Of a DNA stretch of 64,000 bases, positions 26,589 to 36,359 are shown piece after piece. Source of the stretch: Palleronia rufa (GTDB lineage: Bacteria; Pseudomonadota; Alphaproteobacteria; Rhodobacterales; Rhodobacteraceae); contig NZ_JQEY01000004.1 in assembly GCF_000743715.1 (NCBI RefSeq), positions 37,937-101,936 on the forward strand. Reading direction: 5' to 3'. Numbering within the stretch: the first letter of the stretch is position 1; every line of letters starts with the position of its first letter. Position numbers and translations under genes: made by a program. The notes below the pieces were generated by a model that ran no database searches, had not been told where the DNA came from, and was given only the letters and a program-made list of their open reading frames with translations.

Positions 26589-28361
26589 ATGCCAGACGCC
26601 CCCGCCTACCAGGTCCTTGCCCGCAAGTACCGCCCCCAGACCTTCGCCGATCTGGTCGGCCAGGACGCCATGGTGCGGGTGCTCAGCAACGCGTTCGAGG
26701 CCGACCGCATCGCCCAGGCCTTCATCATGACCGGCATCCGCGGCACCGGAAAGACCACCACCGCGCGGATCATCGCCAAGGGGATGAATTGCGTCGGCCC
26801 GGACGGGCAGGGCGGCCCCACGGTCAGCCCCTGCGGCGCGTGCGAGCCCTGCCGCGCCATCGCCGAAGGGCGCCACGTGGACGTGATGGAGATGGACGGC
26901 GCGTCGCAGACCGGGGTGGGCGACATCCGCGACAACATCATCTCGACGGTCAGCTACGCGCCGGCCTCGGCGCGCTACAAGATCTACATCATCGACGAGG
27001 TCCACATGCTGTCGACCAGCGCGTTCAACGCGCTCTTGAAGACGCTGGAGGAACCCCCCGCCCACGTGAAGTTCATCTTCGCCACCACCGAGATCCGCAA
27101 GGTGCCGGTCACCGTCCTGTCGCGCTGCCAGCGGTTCGACCTGCGCCGGATCGAGCCGGAGCAGATGATCGCCATGCTGGGCCGCATCGCCGCGGCGGAG
27201 GGGGCGGCCGTCTCGGACGAGGCGCTGGCGCTGATCGCCCGCGCCGCCGAAGGCTCTGCCCGCGACGCGCAGAGCCTGCTCGACCAGGCGATCAGCCACG
27301 GCGCGGGAGAGACCACCGCCGAGCAGGTGCGCGCCATGCTGGGGCTGGCGGACCGGGGCCGGGTGCTGGATCTGTTCGACATGGTGATGCGCGGCGATGC
27401 GGCCGCGGCGCTGTCCGAACTGTCCGGGCAGTATGCGGACGGCGCCGATCCGCTGGCGGTGCTGCGCGACCTGGCCGAGATCACCCACTGGATCAGCGTG
27501 GTCAAGATCACGCCCGGTGCGGCCGACGATCCCACCGTCGGCCCGGACGAGCGGGCGCGGGGCCGCGACATGGCCGACCGGCTGCCGATGCGGGCGCTGA
27601 CGCGGATGTGGCAGATGCTGCTCAAGGCCCTGGAAGAGGTGGGCCACGCCCCCAACGCGATGATGGCTGCGGAGATGGCGATCATCCGCCTGACCCATGT
27701 GGCGGACCTGCCCAGCCCCGGCGATCTGGTGCGCCGGCTGAACGATGCGCCGCCGCCGGAGACCGCGTCCCCCGCTCCCGGCCCGTCCCCCGCTTCCGGC
27801 CCCGCCCCCGCCGCGCCGCCGCAGGCGCCGTCCGGCGGCGCGCCGGTCGGGCGGGGCGGCGGCACCGGCAGCGGCAGCGGTGGCGGCGGCGCGACCGTTC
27901 TGGCGCAGCGGCCCGACGATGCGCTGGCGCGCTACGCCCGTTTCGACCAGGTGGTGGAGATGATCCGCGCCAACCGGGATGCCAAGCTGCTGATCGACGT
28001 GGAGACCGGCGTGCGCCTGGTGGCCTACGTCCCCGGGCGTATCGAGTTCGAGCCGGCGGACTCCGCGCCGCGCGACCTGGCCGCCCGGCTTTCGGGTGCG
28101 CTGCAACGCTGGACGGGCGTGCGCTGGGCCGTCTCAGTGGTCTCCGGCGGCGGCGCCCCCACCATCGCCGAAACGCGCGACGCGGCGGCGCTGTCGCTGC
28201 GCGAAGCGGCGCTGGCCCATCCGATGATGCAGGCGGTGCTGGACGCCTTCCCGGACGCCCGGATCGTCCATATCCGCACCCCCGAGGAGATCGCCGCCGA
28301 GGCGCGGGCCGACGCCCTGCCGGAGGTCGATGACGAATGGGACCCCTTCGCGGAAGACTGA
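26589..28361 (+). CDS. dnaX: DNA polymerase III subunits gamma/tau
   Basis: A 590-residue clamp-loader ATPase. YQVLARKYRPQTFADLVGQD opens the protein, then Walker A GIRGTGKTTTARIIA, zinc-finger cysteines (MNC...CGACEPC), DExx box YIIDEVHMLS, SRC motif VLSRCQRFDL and sensor EGSARDAQSLLDQA. A Pro/Ala/Gly-rich linker (about residues 393-435) joins the tau C-terminal domain. No A-rich slippery site like that of E. coli dnaX was seen in the linker, so a separate gamma form is not predicted. First gene of the dnaX-ybaB-recR cluster. Confidence 0.96.
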   Translation: MPDAPAYQVLARKYRPQTFADLVGQDAMVRVLSNAFEADRIAQAFIMTGIRGTGKTTTARIIAKGMNCVGPDGQGGPTVSPCGACEPCRAIAEGRHVDVMEMDGASQTGVGDIRDNIISTVSYAPASARYKIYIIDEVHMLSTSAFNALLKTLEEPPAHVKFIFATTEIRKVPVTVLSRCQRFDLRRIEPEQMIAMLGRIAAAEGAAVSDEALALIARAAEGSARDAQSLLDQAISHGAGETTAEQVRAMLGLADRGRVLDLFDMVMRGDAAAALSELSGQYADGADPLAVLRDLAEITHWISVVKITPGAADDPTVGPDERARGRDMADRLPMRALTRMWQMLLKALEEVGHAPNAMMAAEMAIIRLTHVADLPSPGDLVRRLNDAPPPETASPAPGPSPASGPAPAAPPQAPSGGAPVGRGGGTGSGSGGGGATVLAQRPDDALARYARFDQVVEMIRANRDAKLLIDVETGVRLVAYVPGRIEFEPADSAPRDLAARLSGALQRWTGVRWAVSVVSGGGAPTIAETRDAAALSLREAALAHPMMQAVLDAFPDARIVHIRTPEEIAAEARADALPEVDDEWDPFAED

Positions 28362-28460
28362 CCGCGCCGCCACGCGCGGTGGAACCCGGACGGGGGCTGC
28401 GGGTGTTGTGCCCCGCAGGGAGCGCATGTCGTGGTCCCATACCATTCAAGAGGAAACGCC

Positions 28461-28538
28461 ATGCTTCGCTCCATCATCTACATCGTCGGCCTCATCGTCG
28501 TGGTCCTGATCGTGCTGCGCCTGCTCGGCGCCGCCTGA
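28461..28538 (+). CDS. 25-residue single-helix membrane protein
   Basis: The product is MLRSIIYIVGLIVVVLIVLR followed by LLGAA, one hydrophobic helix with an N-terminal Arg. AAGAGGAAA at 28449-28457 is an excellent Shine-Dalgarno sequence at the right distance from the ATG. It lies between dnaX and ybaB, two genes usually adjacent, and is co-directional. Too short for routine gene callers. Hydrophobicity and the ribosome-binding site are the evidence; function is unknown. Confidence 0.7.
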   Translation: MLRSIIYIVGLIVVVLIVLRLLGAA

Positions 28539-28632
28539 CCCTGCCCCGGCCGCGCGGGCGCCCGGTCCGGGGCCTTGCGCGGTCGGCCCGCCGTCCGTAT
28601 CTGACACCCGACACCAGCTTCGGGAGAGCGAT

Positions 28633-28977
28633 ATGTTCAAGGGATTGGGCGGCCTGGGCGACATGGGCAAGATGATGAAGGCCGCGCAGGAGATGCAGGG
28701 CAAGATGGAGTCGCTGCAGGACGATCTGCGCGCCATCACGGTCACCGGCGAAAGCGGGGCCGGGATGGTCCGCGCGACCTCCACCGCGAAGGGCGAGCTT
28801 GTGGGCCTCGATATCGATCCGTCGATCTTCAATGCCGACGAAAAGGAGGTCGTCGAGGACCTGATCCTGGCCGCGATCAAGGATGCGCAGCAGAAGGCCT
28901 CTGACAAGAGCCAGGAAGAGATGCGCAAACTGACCGAGGGGCTCGGACTGCCGCCCGGCATGAAGCTGCCGTTCTAG
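28633..28977 (+). CDS. ybaB: YbaB/EbfC nucleoid-associated protein
   Basis: 114 residues. MFKGLGGLGDMGKMMKAAQE begins the N-terminal helix, followed by the beta-hairpin (GAGMVRATSTAKGELVGLDI, DPSIF) and the second helix (VVEDLILAAIKDAQQKASDK) that form the dimer pincers. The family binds DNA and sits between dnaX and recR in most proteobacteria, as here. Confidence 0.95.
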   Translation: MFKGLGGLGDMGKMMKAAQEMQGKMESLQDDLRAITVTGESGAGMVRATSTAKGELVGLDIDPSIFNADEKEVVEDLILAAIKDAQQKASDKSQEEMRKLTEGLGLPPGMKLPF

Positions 28978-29037
28978 GCCGGCCCGGATGCCGTCCGGCC
29001 CGCAGCTTGCGAAAGCGCGTCGCGATCCGTCGCGGCC

Positions 29038-29640
29038 ATGAGCGACGGGTCCGACCGGATCCAGGCGCTCATCGACCTGATGGCGCGGCTGCCGGGGCTG
29101 GGGCCGCGCTCGGCCCGGCGCGCGGTGCTGCATCTGATCAAGAAGCGCGGCGCGCTGATGCGCCCCCTGGCGCAGGCGATGCTGGACGTGGCCGACGACG
29201 CGCGCGAGTGCCTGGTCTGCGGCAATGTCGGAACGGACGAGATCTGCGCCATCTGCCGCAGCGACAAGCGCGCCACCGGCGAGATCTGCGTGGTCGAGGA
29301 CGTGGCCGACCTCTGGGCGATGGAGCGGGCGGGGGTGTTCCGCGGACGCTACCACGTGCTGGGCGGCACCCTGTCCGCCCTGGACGCCGTCGGCCCGGAT
29401 GAGCTGCGCATTCCCCGGCTGGAATCGCGCATCGCCGAGGACGGCATCACCGAGGTCATCCTGGCGCTGGGCGCGACCGTGGACGGGCAAACCACCGCCC
29501 ATTACATCTCGGACCGGCTGGCGGGCCGGGAGGGGCTGTCGGTGACCAGCCTGGCCCAGGGCGTTCCGGTGGGCGGTGAGCTGGACTATCTCGACGACGG
29601 CACCATCGGCGCGGCGCTGCGGGCGCGCAGGGCGCTCTGA
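29038..29640 (+). CDS. recR: Recombination mediator protein RecR
   Basis: 200 residues acting with RecF/RecO to load RecA at gaps. N-terminal helix-hairpin-helix ([17 protein letters not shown]), zinc finger [18 protein letters not shown] (four Cys), Toprim domain ([39 protein letters not shown]) and C-terminal [20 protein letters not shown]. Closes the dnaX-ybaB-recR cluster. Confidence 0.96.
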   Translation: MSDGSDRIQALIDLMARLPGLGPRSARRAVLHLIKKRGALMRPLAQAMLDVADDARECLVCGNVGTDEICAICRSDKRATGEICVVEDVADLWAMERAGVFRGRYHVLGGTLSALDAVGPDELRIPRLESRIAEDGITEVILALGATVDGQTTAHYISDRLAGREGLSVTSLAQGVPVGGELDYLDDGTIGAALRARRAL

Positions 29641-29847
29641 CCGGGCCGCGTCGCCGGCCATCTGGTAGGCGGCCACGCGCTTTCCACAACTTGTTGCAGG
29701 TCCGCCCCAAATAAAGCCTTTACAGGCCGGGCCTCATTCAACACCATATCTTGTAAGGGCAGGGGGCCCGACCTCCCGTCCTTGGGGCAGGCACCGATCT
29801 CTGGTGCGATCGCGGATCGCGGCGGAGTGAAACAGGCGGAGGCGATC

Positions 29848-30351
29848 ATGTCGCTCAGCGCGCAATTCATCGAAACCGACGATCTCGACCCGATCGACAT
29901 GGTCGAGAATCTGGCGGAATACAACGACTGGGAATTCGACCGCGTGGCCGAGGACCAGATCGCCATGGCCGTGAAGGGGCGCTGGCGCACCTATTCGCTG
30001 ACGCTCGCCTGGGCGCCCTGCGACGAGACGCTGCGGCTGATCGCGACCTTCGAGATGGAGCCGCCCGCGCACCGCCTGCCGGCCCTCTACGAGGTGCTGA
30101 GCGAGGCCAACGACAATTGCTGGCTGGGGGCCTTCACCTATTGGGCGGAGCCCAGGCTGATGGTCTATCGCTACGCGCTGACCCTGACCGGCGGGCAGAT
30201 CGCCACGGCCCAGCAGATCGACCGCATGATCGACGCCGCGGTGCGCAACTCCGAGCGGTTCTACCCGGCGTTCCAGCTGGTCTGCTGGGGGGACCGGACC
30301 CCGTCGGACGCCATGCAGGTGGCCATCGCCGAAGCCTACGGCACGGCCTGA
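29848..30351 (+). CDS. YbjN-domain protein
   Basis: 167 residues: DPIDMVENLAEYNDWEFDRV, AMAVKGRWRTYSLTLAWAPC and NDNCWLGAFTYWAEPRLMVY match the YbjN fold (type III secretion chaperone-like), often a sensor or regulator of stress and motility. The ATG at 29848 with AGGCGGAGG upstream is chosen over an in-frame start at 29782, whose extension has no ribosome-binding site and lies in an AT-richer likely promoter region (29690-29760). Confidence 0.85.
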   Translation: MSLSAQFIETDDLDPIDMVENLAEYNDWEFDRVAEDQIAMAVKGRWRTYSLTLAWAPCDETLRLIATFEMEPPAHRLPALYEVLSEANDNCWLGAFTYWAEPRLMVYRYALTLTGGQIATAQQIDRMIDAAVRNSERFYPAFQLVCWGDRTPSDAMQVAIAEAYGTA

Positions 30352-30493
30352 CCGCAGCGGCGCGAGGCGGCGCCCGCGCGGCGACGGCAGGGGCCTGCGT
30401 CTGTCGCGCGGGGCGACGATGCGGGGCGGACCCGTGCGGGTCCGGGACCGCGCGGCAAGGGCAAAGCGGCCCGGCACGGACGCGGGGCGGGCG

Positions 30494-31309
30494 TCAGGAC
30501 AGCTTGGCGTGAACCTCGTCCAGGTCGATCTCTCCCAGCGGAAGCTTGTTGCCGGGATTGTGGAAATCGTAGCGGAACAGCCGGAAATCGCGGTGGTAGA
30601 TCTCCCACATCAGGTGCATGGAGAGATCGTCGAAATAGGCCTCGACCGGGTGGGCGCGTCTGGGGCCGTGGCCCTCGCTCTCGTTGAAGCGGGGGATGGC
30701 GTCCAGGTCCACCGCATGGCGCGCGTCGATCCGGTCGAGCACCTGGCCCATCCCGTCGTTGAACGTCTCCGTCCACACGATCCGGTCGTAGCGCCCGCCA
30801 TTGGCGATGAAGGTAGAGACATGGCCCGAGGTGGCCGACCAGTGGATGTCCGGATCCATCGGCTTGCGCCAGCGGATGGTGTCGCGCACGAAGAGCAGGA
30901 ACCGCCGGAACGACGCGATCTGGTCGAACGGCTCCTCTCCCGACGCGCCGCCCACATCGACGCCGTATTTCTGCATCAGCATCGGCACCATGTTGCCGCG
31001 GTAGCGCTTGCCGTTGCGCTGGATGCCGCAGATCTTGTCGAAGAAGGACGACAGGATGCGCGTGTAGGGGTTCCGCACGCAGGTAAAGGAATAGACCTGG
31101 TGCGAGGTGACGGCGCGCACGATCTGCGCCTGGCTGTCCTCCATCGCCCATTTGTGCAGGCCGGAGGCGGCGTCGTGGATGTCGCCGTCGAAGAACGTGC
31201 CATGGTCGGAATAGTACATGATCTGCCCGATGGTCGAGCAGGCGCATTTCGGCACGACGCGGTAGACCATGCTTTCGCTCGTCGTCATCCAGGTGCCTGG
31301 AAAGCCCAT
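30494..31309 (-). CDS. Sulfotransferase family 2 protein
   Basis: 271 residues. The 5'-phosphosulfate-binding motif MVYRVVPKCACSTIGQIMYY lies at the N terminus and the 3'-phosphate-binding SFTCVRNPYTRILSSFFDKI follows, as in carbohydrate sulfotransferases. It would transfer sulfate from PAPS to a glycan. Two starts are possible: 31309 (MGFPGTWM, AGGGA on the minus strand upstream) and 31285 (MTTSES). The gene is divergent from the GT14 gene at 31437, sharing a 127-base regulatory region. This suggests joint work on a surface polysaccharide. Confidence 0.85.
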   Translation of the reverse strand: MGFPGTWMTTSESMVYRVVPKCACSTIGQIMYYSDHGTFFDGDIHDAASGLHKWAMEDSQAQIVRAVTSHQVYSFTCVRNPYTRILSSFFDKICGIQRNGKRYRGNMVPMLMQKYGVDVGGASGEEPFDQIASFRRFLLFVRDTIRWRKPMDPDIHWSATSGHVSTFIANGGRYDRIVWTETFNDGMGQVLDRIDARHAVDLDAIPRFNESEGHGPRRAHPVEAYFDDLSMHLMWEIYHRDFRLFRYDFHNPGNKLPLGEIDLDEVHAKLS

Positions 31310-31436
31310 CGGTCCCGTTCTCCCTGACGGTCGCAGCCCCCGCCGCGCGAAAAAAGCAAACGGGGCCTGTAATTGCAATCTCGCTTCACGCTATGAGGGC
31401 GAGACCTGGCCGGTTGAGGGAGGGGATACGCCACAA

Positions 31437-33011
31437 ATGGCTAAGATCGCGTATATTCTGCTCTGCCACACCGATCCTCACGCGATCATCGCCCAGGCCC
31501 ACCGGATGACGTCGGTGGGCGATTTCATCTCCATCCACTTCGACCGCCGCTCTTCCCAGGCTGAGTTCGACCTGCTGGCCAAGGCGTTCCGGGACAACCC
31601 GCGGGTGGTTCTGGCCGATCGGGTCAGGTGCGGCTGGGGCGAATGGAGCCTGGTCGCGGCGACGCTGAACGCCCTGCGCGCGGCGATCGACAGCTTCCCC
31701 AGGGCCACGCATTTCTACCTGCTGTCGGGCGATTGCATGCCGATCAAGTCGGCCGAACATTGTCGCGCCATGCTCGACCGCGAGAACGTGGATTTCATCG
31801 AAAGCCACGACTATCACCGGTCGGACTGGATCAAGACCGGCTTCACCGAGGAGCGGCTGATCTACCGGCACTACTTCAACGAACGCACCCAGAGGCGTCT
31901 GTTCTATGCCTCCTACGAGGTGCAGAAGCGGCTGGGGGTGACCCGCGCGCCGCCCCGCGACCTGCAGGTGATGATCGGCTCGCAATGGTGGTGCCTCAGG
32001 CGCGCCACGGTCCAATCGGTGCTGGCCTTCTGCGCGGCGCGGCGCGACGTGATCGCGTTCTTCCGCACCACCTGGATTCCCGATGAGGTGTTCTTTCAGA
32101 CCCTCGTGCGCCACCTGGTGCCCCATGTGGAGCTGCGCAACCGGACGCTGACCTTCCTGATCTTCTCCGACTACGGGATGCCGGTGAATTTCTACGACGA
32201 CCATTACGATCTGCTGCTGGGGCAGGACTATCTGTTCGCGCGCAAGATCAGCCCCGGCGCGCTGGACCTCAAGCGGCGGCTGGGCGATCTCTATGCGCGC
32301 ACCGGGGTGACGTTCGCGCCGGCCGGCGACGGGCGGAGGATCCACGCCTTCCTGACCGGGCGCGGCCGGATCGGGCGGCGGTTCGCGCCGCGGTTCTGGG
32401 AACGGGGGGCCACGCTGGGGCTGGACCGCGAGCTGACGCTGCTGGTGTGCAAGAAATGGCATGTGGCCAAGCGCCTGGCCGCGCGGATCACGGAGGTGAC
32501 GGGCGTCCCCAGCCTGGGATACCTGTTCAACGAGGTCGAGGCGGGGCTTCCCGATCTGGGCGGGATCGAGAAGACCCTGGCCAAGCGCCAGCGCCACCGC
32601 AGGGCGCTGCTGCGTCTGGTGCTGGACCATTTCGGCGGCGACCGGCTGGTTCTTTGCCTGGACAGCGACGCGATCGACATCATGCGCGACTTCGACGCGG
32701 ACCGCTGCACGGTGCGCATCGTGGAGCTGGAATGCGCCTTCGGCGACGACTACCTGGCCGGCCACGCCCGGCGTCTGGGCCTGCTGGGAGAGGACGCCTC
32801 CGCCGCCGCGCTGGGCCGGCTCCTGCCCACCCTGCGCGCAGACATCGCCTTTGAGAGCGATGCGATCCGCGACGCGGGGTTTGCCCATCTGACGCGCCTT
32901 TCGGAGCGGCAGAGCCCGGACGAGCGGGTGCGCCACCTGGCCGAGGGGCTGGAGATCCCCGGAGAGACCGCCGCCCGGATCCTCGACCTGCCGCATCTGT
33001 TCAGCGACTGA
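31437..33011 (+). CDS. Beta-1,6-N-acetylglucosaminyltransferase-like (GT14) with extra C-terminal domain
   Basis: 524 residues. The N-terminal 280 residues resemble core-2/I-branching enzymes: AKIAYILLCHTDPHAIIAQA, HFDRRSSQAEFD, CGWGEWSLVAATLNALRAAI, HFYLLSGDCMPIKSAEHCRA and SQWWCLRRATV. The following 240 residues (LGLDRELTLLVCKKWHVAKR, LGYLFNEVEAGLPDLGG) match what is annotated as DUF5928 in Rhodobacteraceae. Cytoplasmic, with no signal peptide. GAGGGAGGGG precedes the ATG. Divergent from a sulfotransferase and 21 bases upstream of a HIT-protein gene. Confidence 0.85.
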   Translation: MAKIAYILLCHTDPHAIIAQAHRMTSVGDFISIHFDRRSSQAEFDLLAKAFRDNPRVVLADRVRCGWGEWSLVAATLNALRAAIDSFPRATHFYLLSGDCMPIKSAEHCRAMLDRENVDFIESHDYHRSDWIKTGFTEERLIYRHYFNERTQRRLFYASYEVQKRLGVTRAPPRDLQVMIGSQWWCLRRATVQSVLAFCAARRDVIAFFRTTWIPDEVFFQTLVRHLVPHVELRNRTLTFLIFSDYGMPVNFYDDHYDLLLGQDYLFARKISPGALDLKRRLGDLYARTGVTFAPAGDGRRIHAFLTGRGRIGRRFAPRFWERGATLGLDRELTLLVCKKWHVAKRLAARITEVTGVPSLGYLFNEVEAGLPDLGGIEKTLAKRQRHRRALLRLVLDHFGGDRLVLCLDSDAIDIMRDFDADRCTVRIVELECAFGDDYLAGHARRLGLLGEDASAAALGRLLPTLRADIAFESDAIRDAGFAHLTRLSERQSPDERVRHLAEGLEIPGETAARILDLPHLFSD

Positions 33012-33032
33012 CCCGAACCCAAGGAGACGACG

Positions 33033-33413
33033 ATGCCCCACGCCTATGACGACCAGAACGTGTTCGCCAAGATCCTGCGCGGCGAGATTCCCAACGATAC
33101 CGTGCTGGAGACCGAGCATACGCTCGCCTTCAACGACATCGGCCCGCAGGCGCCGGTGCATGTGCTGGTGATCCCCAAGGGCGCCTATGTCAGCCACGAC
33201 CATTTCTGCGCCGAGGCAGAGGATGCCGAACTGCTGGATTTCGCCCGGGCCACGGCGCGGATCGTCGCCGAGAAGGGCCTGTCGCTGGCGGAGGGCGGCG
33301 CGGGCTACCGCGTGATCTCGAATGCCGGGGTGCACGGCGTGCAGGAGGTGCCGCATTATCATCTGCACATCCTGGGCGGCCGCCGCCTGGGACGGATGCT
33401 GGAAAAGACCTGA
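33033..33413 (+). CDS. HIT-family nucleotide-binding protein (HinT-like)
   Basis: 126 residues. The histidine triad is VPHYHLHILGG near the C terminus, with HVLVIPKGAYVSHDHF and NVFAKILRGEIP as further family marks. HinT-type proteins hydrolyse purine nucleoside phosphoramidates such as AMP-NH2. AAGGAGACG precedes the ATG and the gene follows the GT14 gene by 21 bases. Confidence 0.93.
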   Translation: MPHAYDDQNVFAKILRGEIPNDTVLETEHTLAFNDIGPQAPVHVLVIPKGAYVSHDHFCAEAEDAELLDFARATARIVAEKGLSLAEGGAGYRVISNAGVHGVQEVPHYHLHILGGRRLGRMLEKT

Positions 33414-33622
33414 GCGACGGTACGGCTCCGTACATCCAAGGCGCGGACCGTCCCCGGCCCGCCGACCGTGGATTCGTCGGCCCGGCCACGCCCTTCGCGG
33501 GGCAGCGTCTGTCACCTCGGCACGGCCCTTTCCGTCGGCACGGCCTTCACGTCGGAACCGTACTTCGTGTGAGGGCGCGCGTCGCGTCGAGACGGCCCCC
33601 GGCCACAATGGTGGGGCGGCCG

Positions 33623-34021
33623 TCAGCGGTGGATGTCGCGGTCCAGGGCGCGGGCGCCGACGAAGGCCCAGGCGGCGTCCTCATCGTCGAAGGTGCGCAC
33701 ATCCACGGGAATCAGCGCGCCCATGGTCCGGATCATGCTTTCCGCGCTGTCGGGGGCGTTGACCACCGCGTATTTGTCCACGTTGGTGAGCGACCGAAGC
33801 CGCGACTTGATGACCGACCAGTCGGCGTTCGCGCCGCGCTCGGCACCGCCGTACCGGTCGAAGATCAGCAGCATCGACACCTTGTCATGGGTGTCGAAGG
33901 CGCGGTTCATGTAATCGGCCATGGCCGACATGTCCTCTGCGCTGACCTCGCCCATGATGTGGAAGGCATAGACGCCGTCCGTGTCGTTGGGCGTTTCGCG
34001 GACGCTGGCGGTCGTGAACAT
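33623..34021 (-). CDS. STAS/SpoIIAA-like protein
   Basis: 132 residues with the SpoIIAA-like pattern: [39 protein letters not shown], and a C-terminal [16 protein letters not shown]. These small cytoplasmic proteins have the STAS/CRAL-TRIO-like fold and probably bind lipids or partner proteins. AGGAGG on the minus strand precedes the ATG at 34021. The MscS gene ends 70 bases upstream. Confidence 0.82.
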   Translation of the reverse strand: MFTTASVRETPNDTDGVYAFHIMGEVSAEDMSAMADYMNRAFDTHDKVSMLLIFDRYGGAERGANADWSVIKSRLRSLTNVDKYAVVNAPDSAESMIRTMGALIPVDVRTFDDEDAAWAFVGARALDRDIHR

Positions 34022-34091
34022 GGCTGGGCCTCCTGTCTGCTTTCCTTGGGTAGAGGCGCGAAACGGCGGAACGGTTCCCGCGAACCGCCGG

Positions 34092-35051
34092 TCAGCTGCC
34101 GCGCCGCGACAGCGCATCGGCGATGCGGGACTGGCGCGGAACGTCGCCGGCGCCCGCGGGCCAACCCTCGCGCTGGCGGGTCCGGTCGCCGTCGGTATCC
34201 TCTGTCTGGTCGTGGAGCAGCAGCACCCGGGTCGGGTAGGGCAGATCCACCCCTTCGGCGTCGAGCGCGGCATAGACGCGCTGGATCACCCGGCCCCAGA
34301 TCCCCACGGTGCTGGCGCGGTCCGAGGCCGTCCACCAGCGCAGGCGGATGAGGTTGCCGTCTGCCTCCATGGCCCAGGGGATCGCTTCCGGGGCGGGGTC
34401 GGACAGGATGCCGTCGATGGCGCGGCAGGTGTCGACCATGACCCGGCAGGCGGTGTCGAAATCGTCCGAGCAGCCGATCAGCACGTCGTATTCGGAACGC
34501 GCCGTGGCGAAGGCGGTCTTGACCACCACGGAATCGGTGTAGATGTCGGAATTTGGGATCACCACGCGGCGATTGTCGTAGGTGCGGATCAGCGTCGCGC
34601 GGGTCTCGATCCGCTCCACGGTGCCCTCATGCCCGCCGGAGACGGCGATCTGGTCGCCCACCTCGAAGGGCTGGCGCACCAGGATCAGCACGCCGGCCAG
34701 CAGATTCTGGAGGATGTCCTTGAACGCGAAGCCGATCGCGACCGACCCGATGCCCAGCGCGCCGAACAGGTCCGCCGGGGTGATCGACGGGGCGATGATC
34801 GTCACCGCCAGCATCACCGCCAGGATCATCACCATCCAGCGCACCAGCGCGCCGGCGACGTCGCCCAGGTTGGCGCGCCCCCGCCGCGTCGCCGCGTGCC
34901 GCGCCCAGCGCGCCAGCAGCCGGCCCAGCAGGTAGAACAGCAGCAGGATCGCCAGCGCCGCGATCATATTGGGCACCAGCCGCACGGACCCCTCGATCCA
35001 GCTCTCCAGCTTGTCGATGATCCGCCCGGTATCGGCCTCGATCTGGTCCAT
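34092..35051 (-). CDS. Small-conductance mechanosensitive channel (MscS family)
   Basis: 319 residues. Helices lie near residues 28-48 ([20 protein letters not shown]), 70-90 and the pore helix [20 protein letters not shown] continuing [11 protein letters not shown]. The beta domain follows ([45 protein letters not shown]) and then the alpha/beta vestibule. A 40-residue charged tail ends the protein. It releases osmolytes on hypo-osmotic shock. Confidence 0.93.
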   Translation of the reverse strand: MDQIEADTGRIIDKLESWIEGSVRLVPNMIAALAILLLFYLLGRLLARWARHAATRRGRANLGDVAGALVRWMVMILAVMLAVTIIAPSITPADLFGALGIGSVAIGFAFKDILQNLLAGVLILVRQPFEVGDQIAVSGGHEGTVERIETRATLIRTYDNRRVVIPNSDIYTDSVVVKTAFATARSEYDVLIGCSDDFDTACRVMVDTCRAIDGILSDPAPEAIPWAMEADGNLIRLRWWTASDRASTVGIWGRVIQRVYAALDAEGVDLPYPTRVLLLHDQTEDTDGDRTRQREGWPAGAGDVPRQSRIADALSRRGS

Positions 35052-35099
35052 GTCGCGCGCCCCCTCGCGGCCAAGTGCGGGGATGCGGCCCGGGTTCCC

Positions 35100-36044
35100 T
35101 CAGGCGGCGTGGTCCGGGGCGCGGGTCAGGTCCAGGAACACGTCCTCCAGATGCGGCTCTTCGATGGACACGTCCGCGATCTCTATGCCTGCCTCGCGCA
35201 GCGCCGACAGGATGTCGCCGGGCTTGACCTTGGTTCGGGCGTAGTTGAACGCCAGCCGCCCGTCGTCGCGGCGGTCCATCTGGACGCCGTCGGGCAGCGG
35301 CAGGTCGCCCGTGAGCGGCGTCGCCGGCTCGATCACCAGCGTCTTGGTGTCGATGCGCGCGATCAGCCGTTTCGTGGTGTCGCGGATCAGCAGCTCGCCG
35401 TGGTGGATGATGGCGATCTCGTCGCACATCGCCTCGGCCTCTTCCAGGTAATGGGTGGTCAGGATGATCGTCATGCCGCGGCGGTTCAGCTTGCGCACAT
35501 TGGCCCAGAGCATCTGGCGCAGTTCGATGTCAACGCCCGCCGTGGGTTCGTCCAGAACCAGGATCTGCGGGTCGTGGACCAGCGCCTTGCCCAGAAGCAG
35601 CCGGCGGCGCATCCCGCCCGACAGGGCGCGCGCATAGGCGTTGGCCTTGTCCGACAGGCCGATCAGCTCCAGGATCTCATCGGTCCGGCGCTGGGCGCGC
35701 GGCACGCCATACAGCCCGGCCTGTACCTCCAGACTGCCCCGCGGGGTGAAGAACGGGTCGAGGTTCAGCTCCTGCGGCATGACGCCGATCGCCGCGCGGG
35801 ACTGGCGCGGGTTCACGTCCTGATCGAACCCCCAGATGCCGACCCGGCCGGAGGTCTTGGTCACGAGTCCCGCCAGGATGTTGATGAGCGTGGACTTTCC
35901 CGCCCCGTTCGGCCCCAGCAGACCGAACACGGATCCCTGCGGAATGTCGAGGTCGATGCCCTTGAGCGCCTGTTTCGGCGGCTCGCCCTTGTGGCCCGCG
36001 TAGGTCTTGGTCAGACCCCTGAGTTCGATGGCATTGCCACCCAT
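35100..36044 (-). CDS. ABC transporter ATP-binding protein (YadG-like), no adjacent permease
   Basis: 314 residues: Walker [22 protein letters not shown]-loop [14 protein letters not shown], signature [19 protein letters not shown], Walker [13 protein letters not shown] and H-loop [17 protein letters not shown]. The C-terminal 90 residues match the extension of ABC-2 type exporters of the YadG/NodI group. The start at 36044 ([17 protein letters not shown]) is preferred over 36074. The partner YadH-type permease is not encoded on either side. Confidence 0.92.
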   Translation of the reverse strand: MGGNAIELRGLTKTYAGHKGEPPKQALKGIDLDIPQGSVFGLLGPNGAGKSTLINILAGLVTKTSGRVGIWGFDQDVNPRQSRAAIGVMPQELNLDPFFTPRGSLEVQAGLYGVPRAQRRTDEILELIGLSDKANAYARALSGGMRRRLLLGKALVHDPQILVLDEPTAGVDIELRQMLWANVRKLNRRGMTIILTTHYLEEAEAMCDEIAIIHHGELLIRDTTKRLIARIDTKTLVIEPATPLTGDLPLPDGVQMDRRDDGRLAFNYARTKVKPGDILSALREAGIEIADVSIEEPHLEDVFLDLTRAPDHAA

Positions 36045-36143
36045 GTGAACCGCCCCGCCTTGTCGCTGCCGCATTGTCCGGTAACATTCCGGCTCGACCT
36101 AACCTCCGTCCTGCGGGGCGGCAAGTGCCGAAGGAACCGACCC

Positions 36144-36359
36144 ATGTCAGAGAAACCCGTCGATCTGGAGGGACCGCTGCCCCCCACCGGCGCCCATGAC
36201 GAACCGGAGACCGAGCAGGTGACGACCGCGCGGGTCTCCTGCGACGGCGGCATGACCCATCCGCGGGTCTGGCTGCAGATCCCGGAGGCCCGCGGCTGGG
36301 TGGAATGCGGCTATTGCGACAAGCGGTTCGTGCTGGCGGACGGTGCGGACGGGCACTGA
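36144..36359 (+). CDS. zf-CHCC zinc-finger protein
   Basis: 71 residues. The C-terminal half carries [17 protein letters not shown] then [17 protein letters not shown], the Cys-His-Cys-Cys pattern of the zf-CHCC family (related to the NDUFS6 subunit of respiratory complex I). AAGGAACCG precedes the ATG. Its last 17 bases overlap the start of the following secreted protein gene. Confidence 0.88.
   Translation: MSEKPVDLEGPLPPTGAHDEPETEQVTTARVSCDGGMTHPRVWLQIPEARGWVECGYCDKRFVLADGADGH

Noticed and set aside
27880-27960. Search for a dnaX programmed frameshift site
   Set aside because: The linker region has no A-rich slippery heptamer; only Gly-codon repeats are present.
29782-29847. Earlier ATG for the YbjN-domain protein
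   Set aside because: No ribosome-binding site and the extension is not family-like; ATG 29848 has AGGCGGAGG.
33420-33433. Small palindrome GTACG-GCTC-CGTAC after the HIT gene as terminator
   Set aside because: Stem of five pairs and no T-run; too weak to call.
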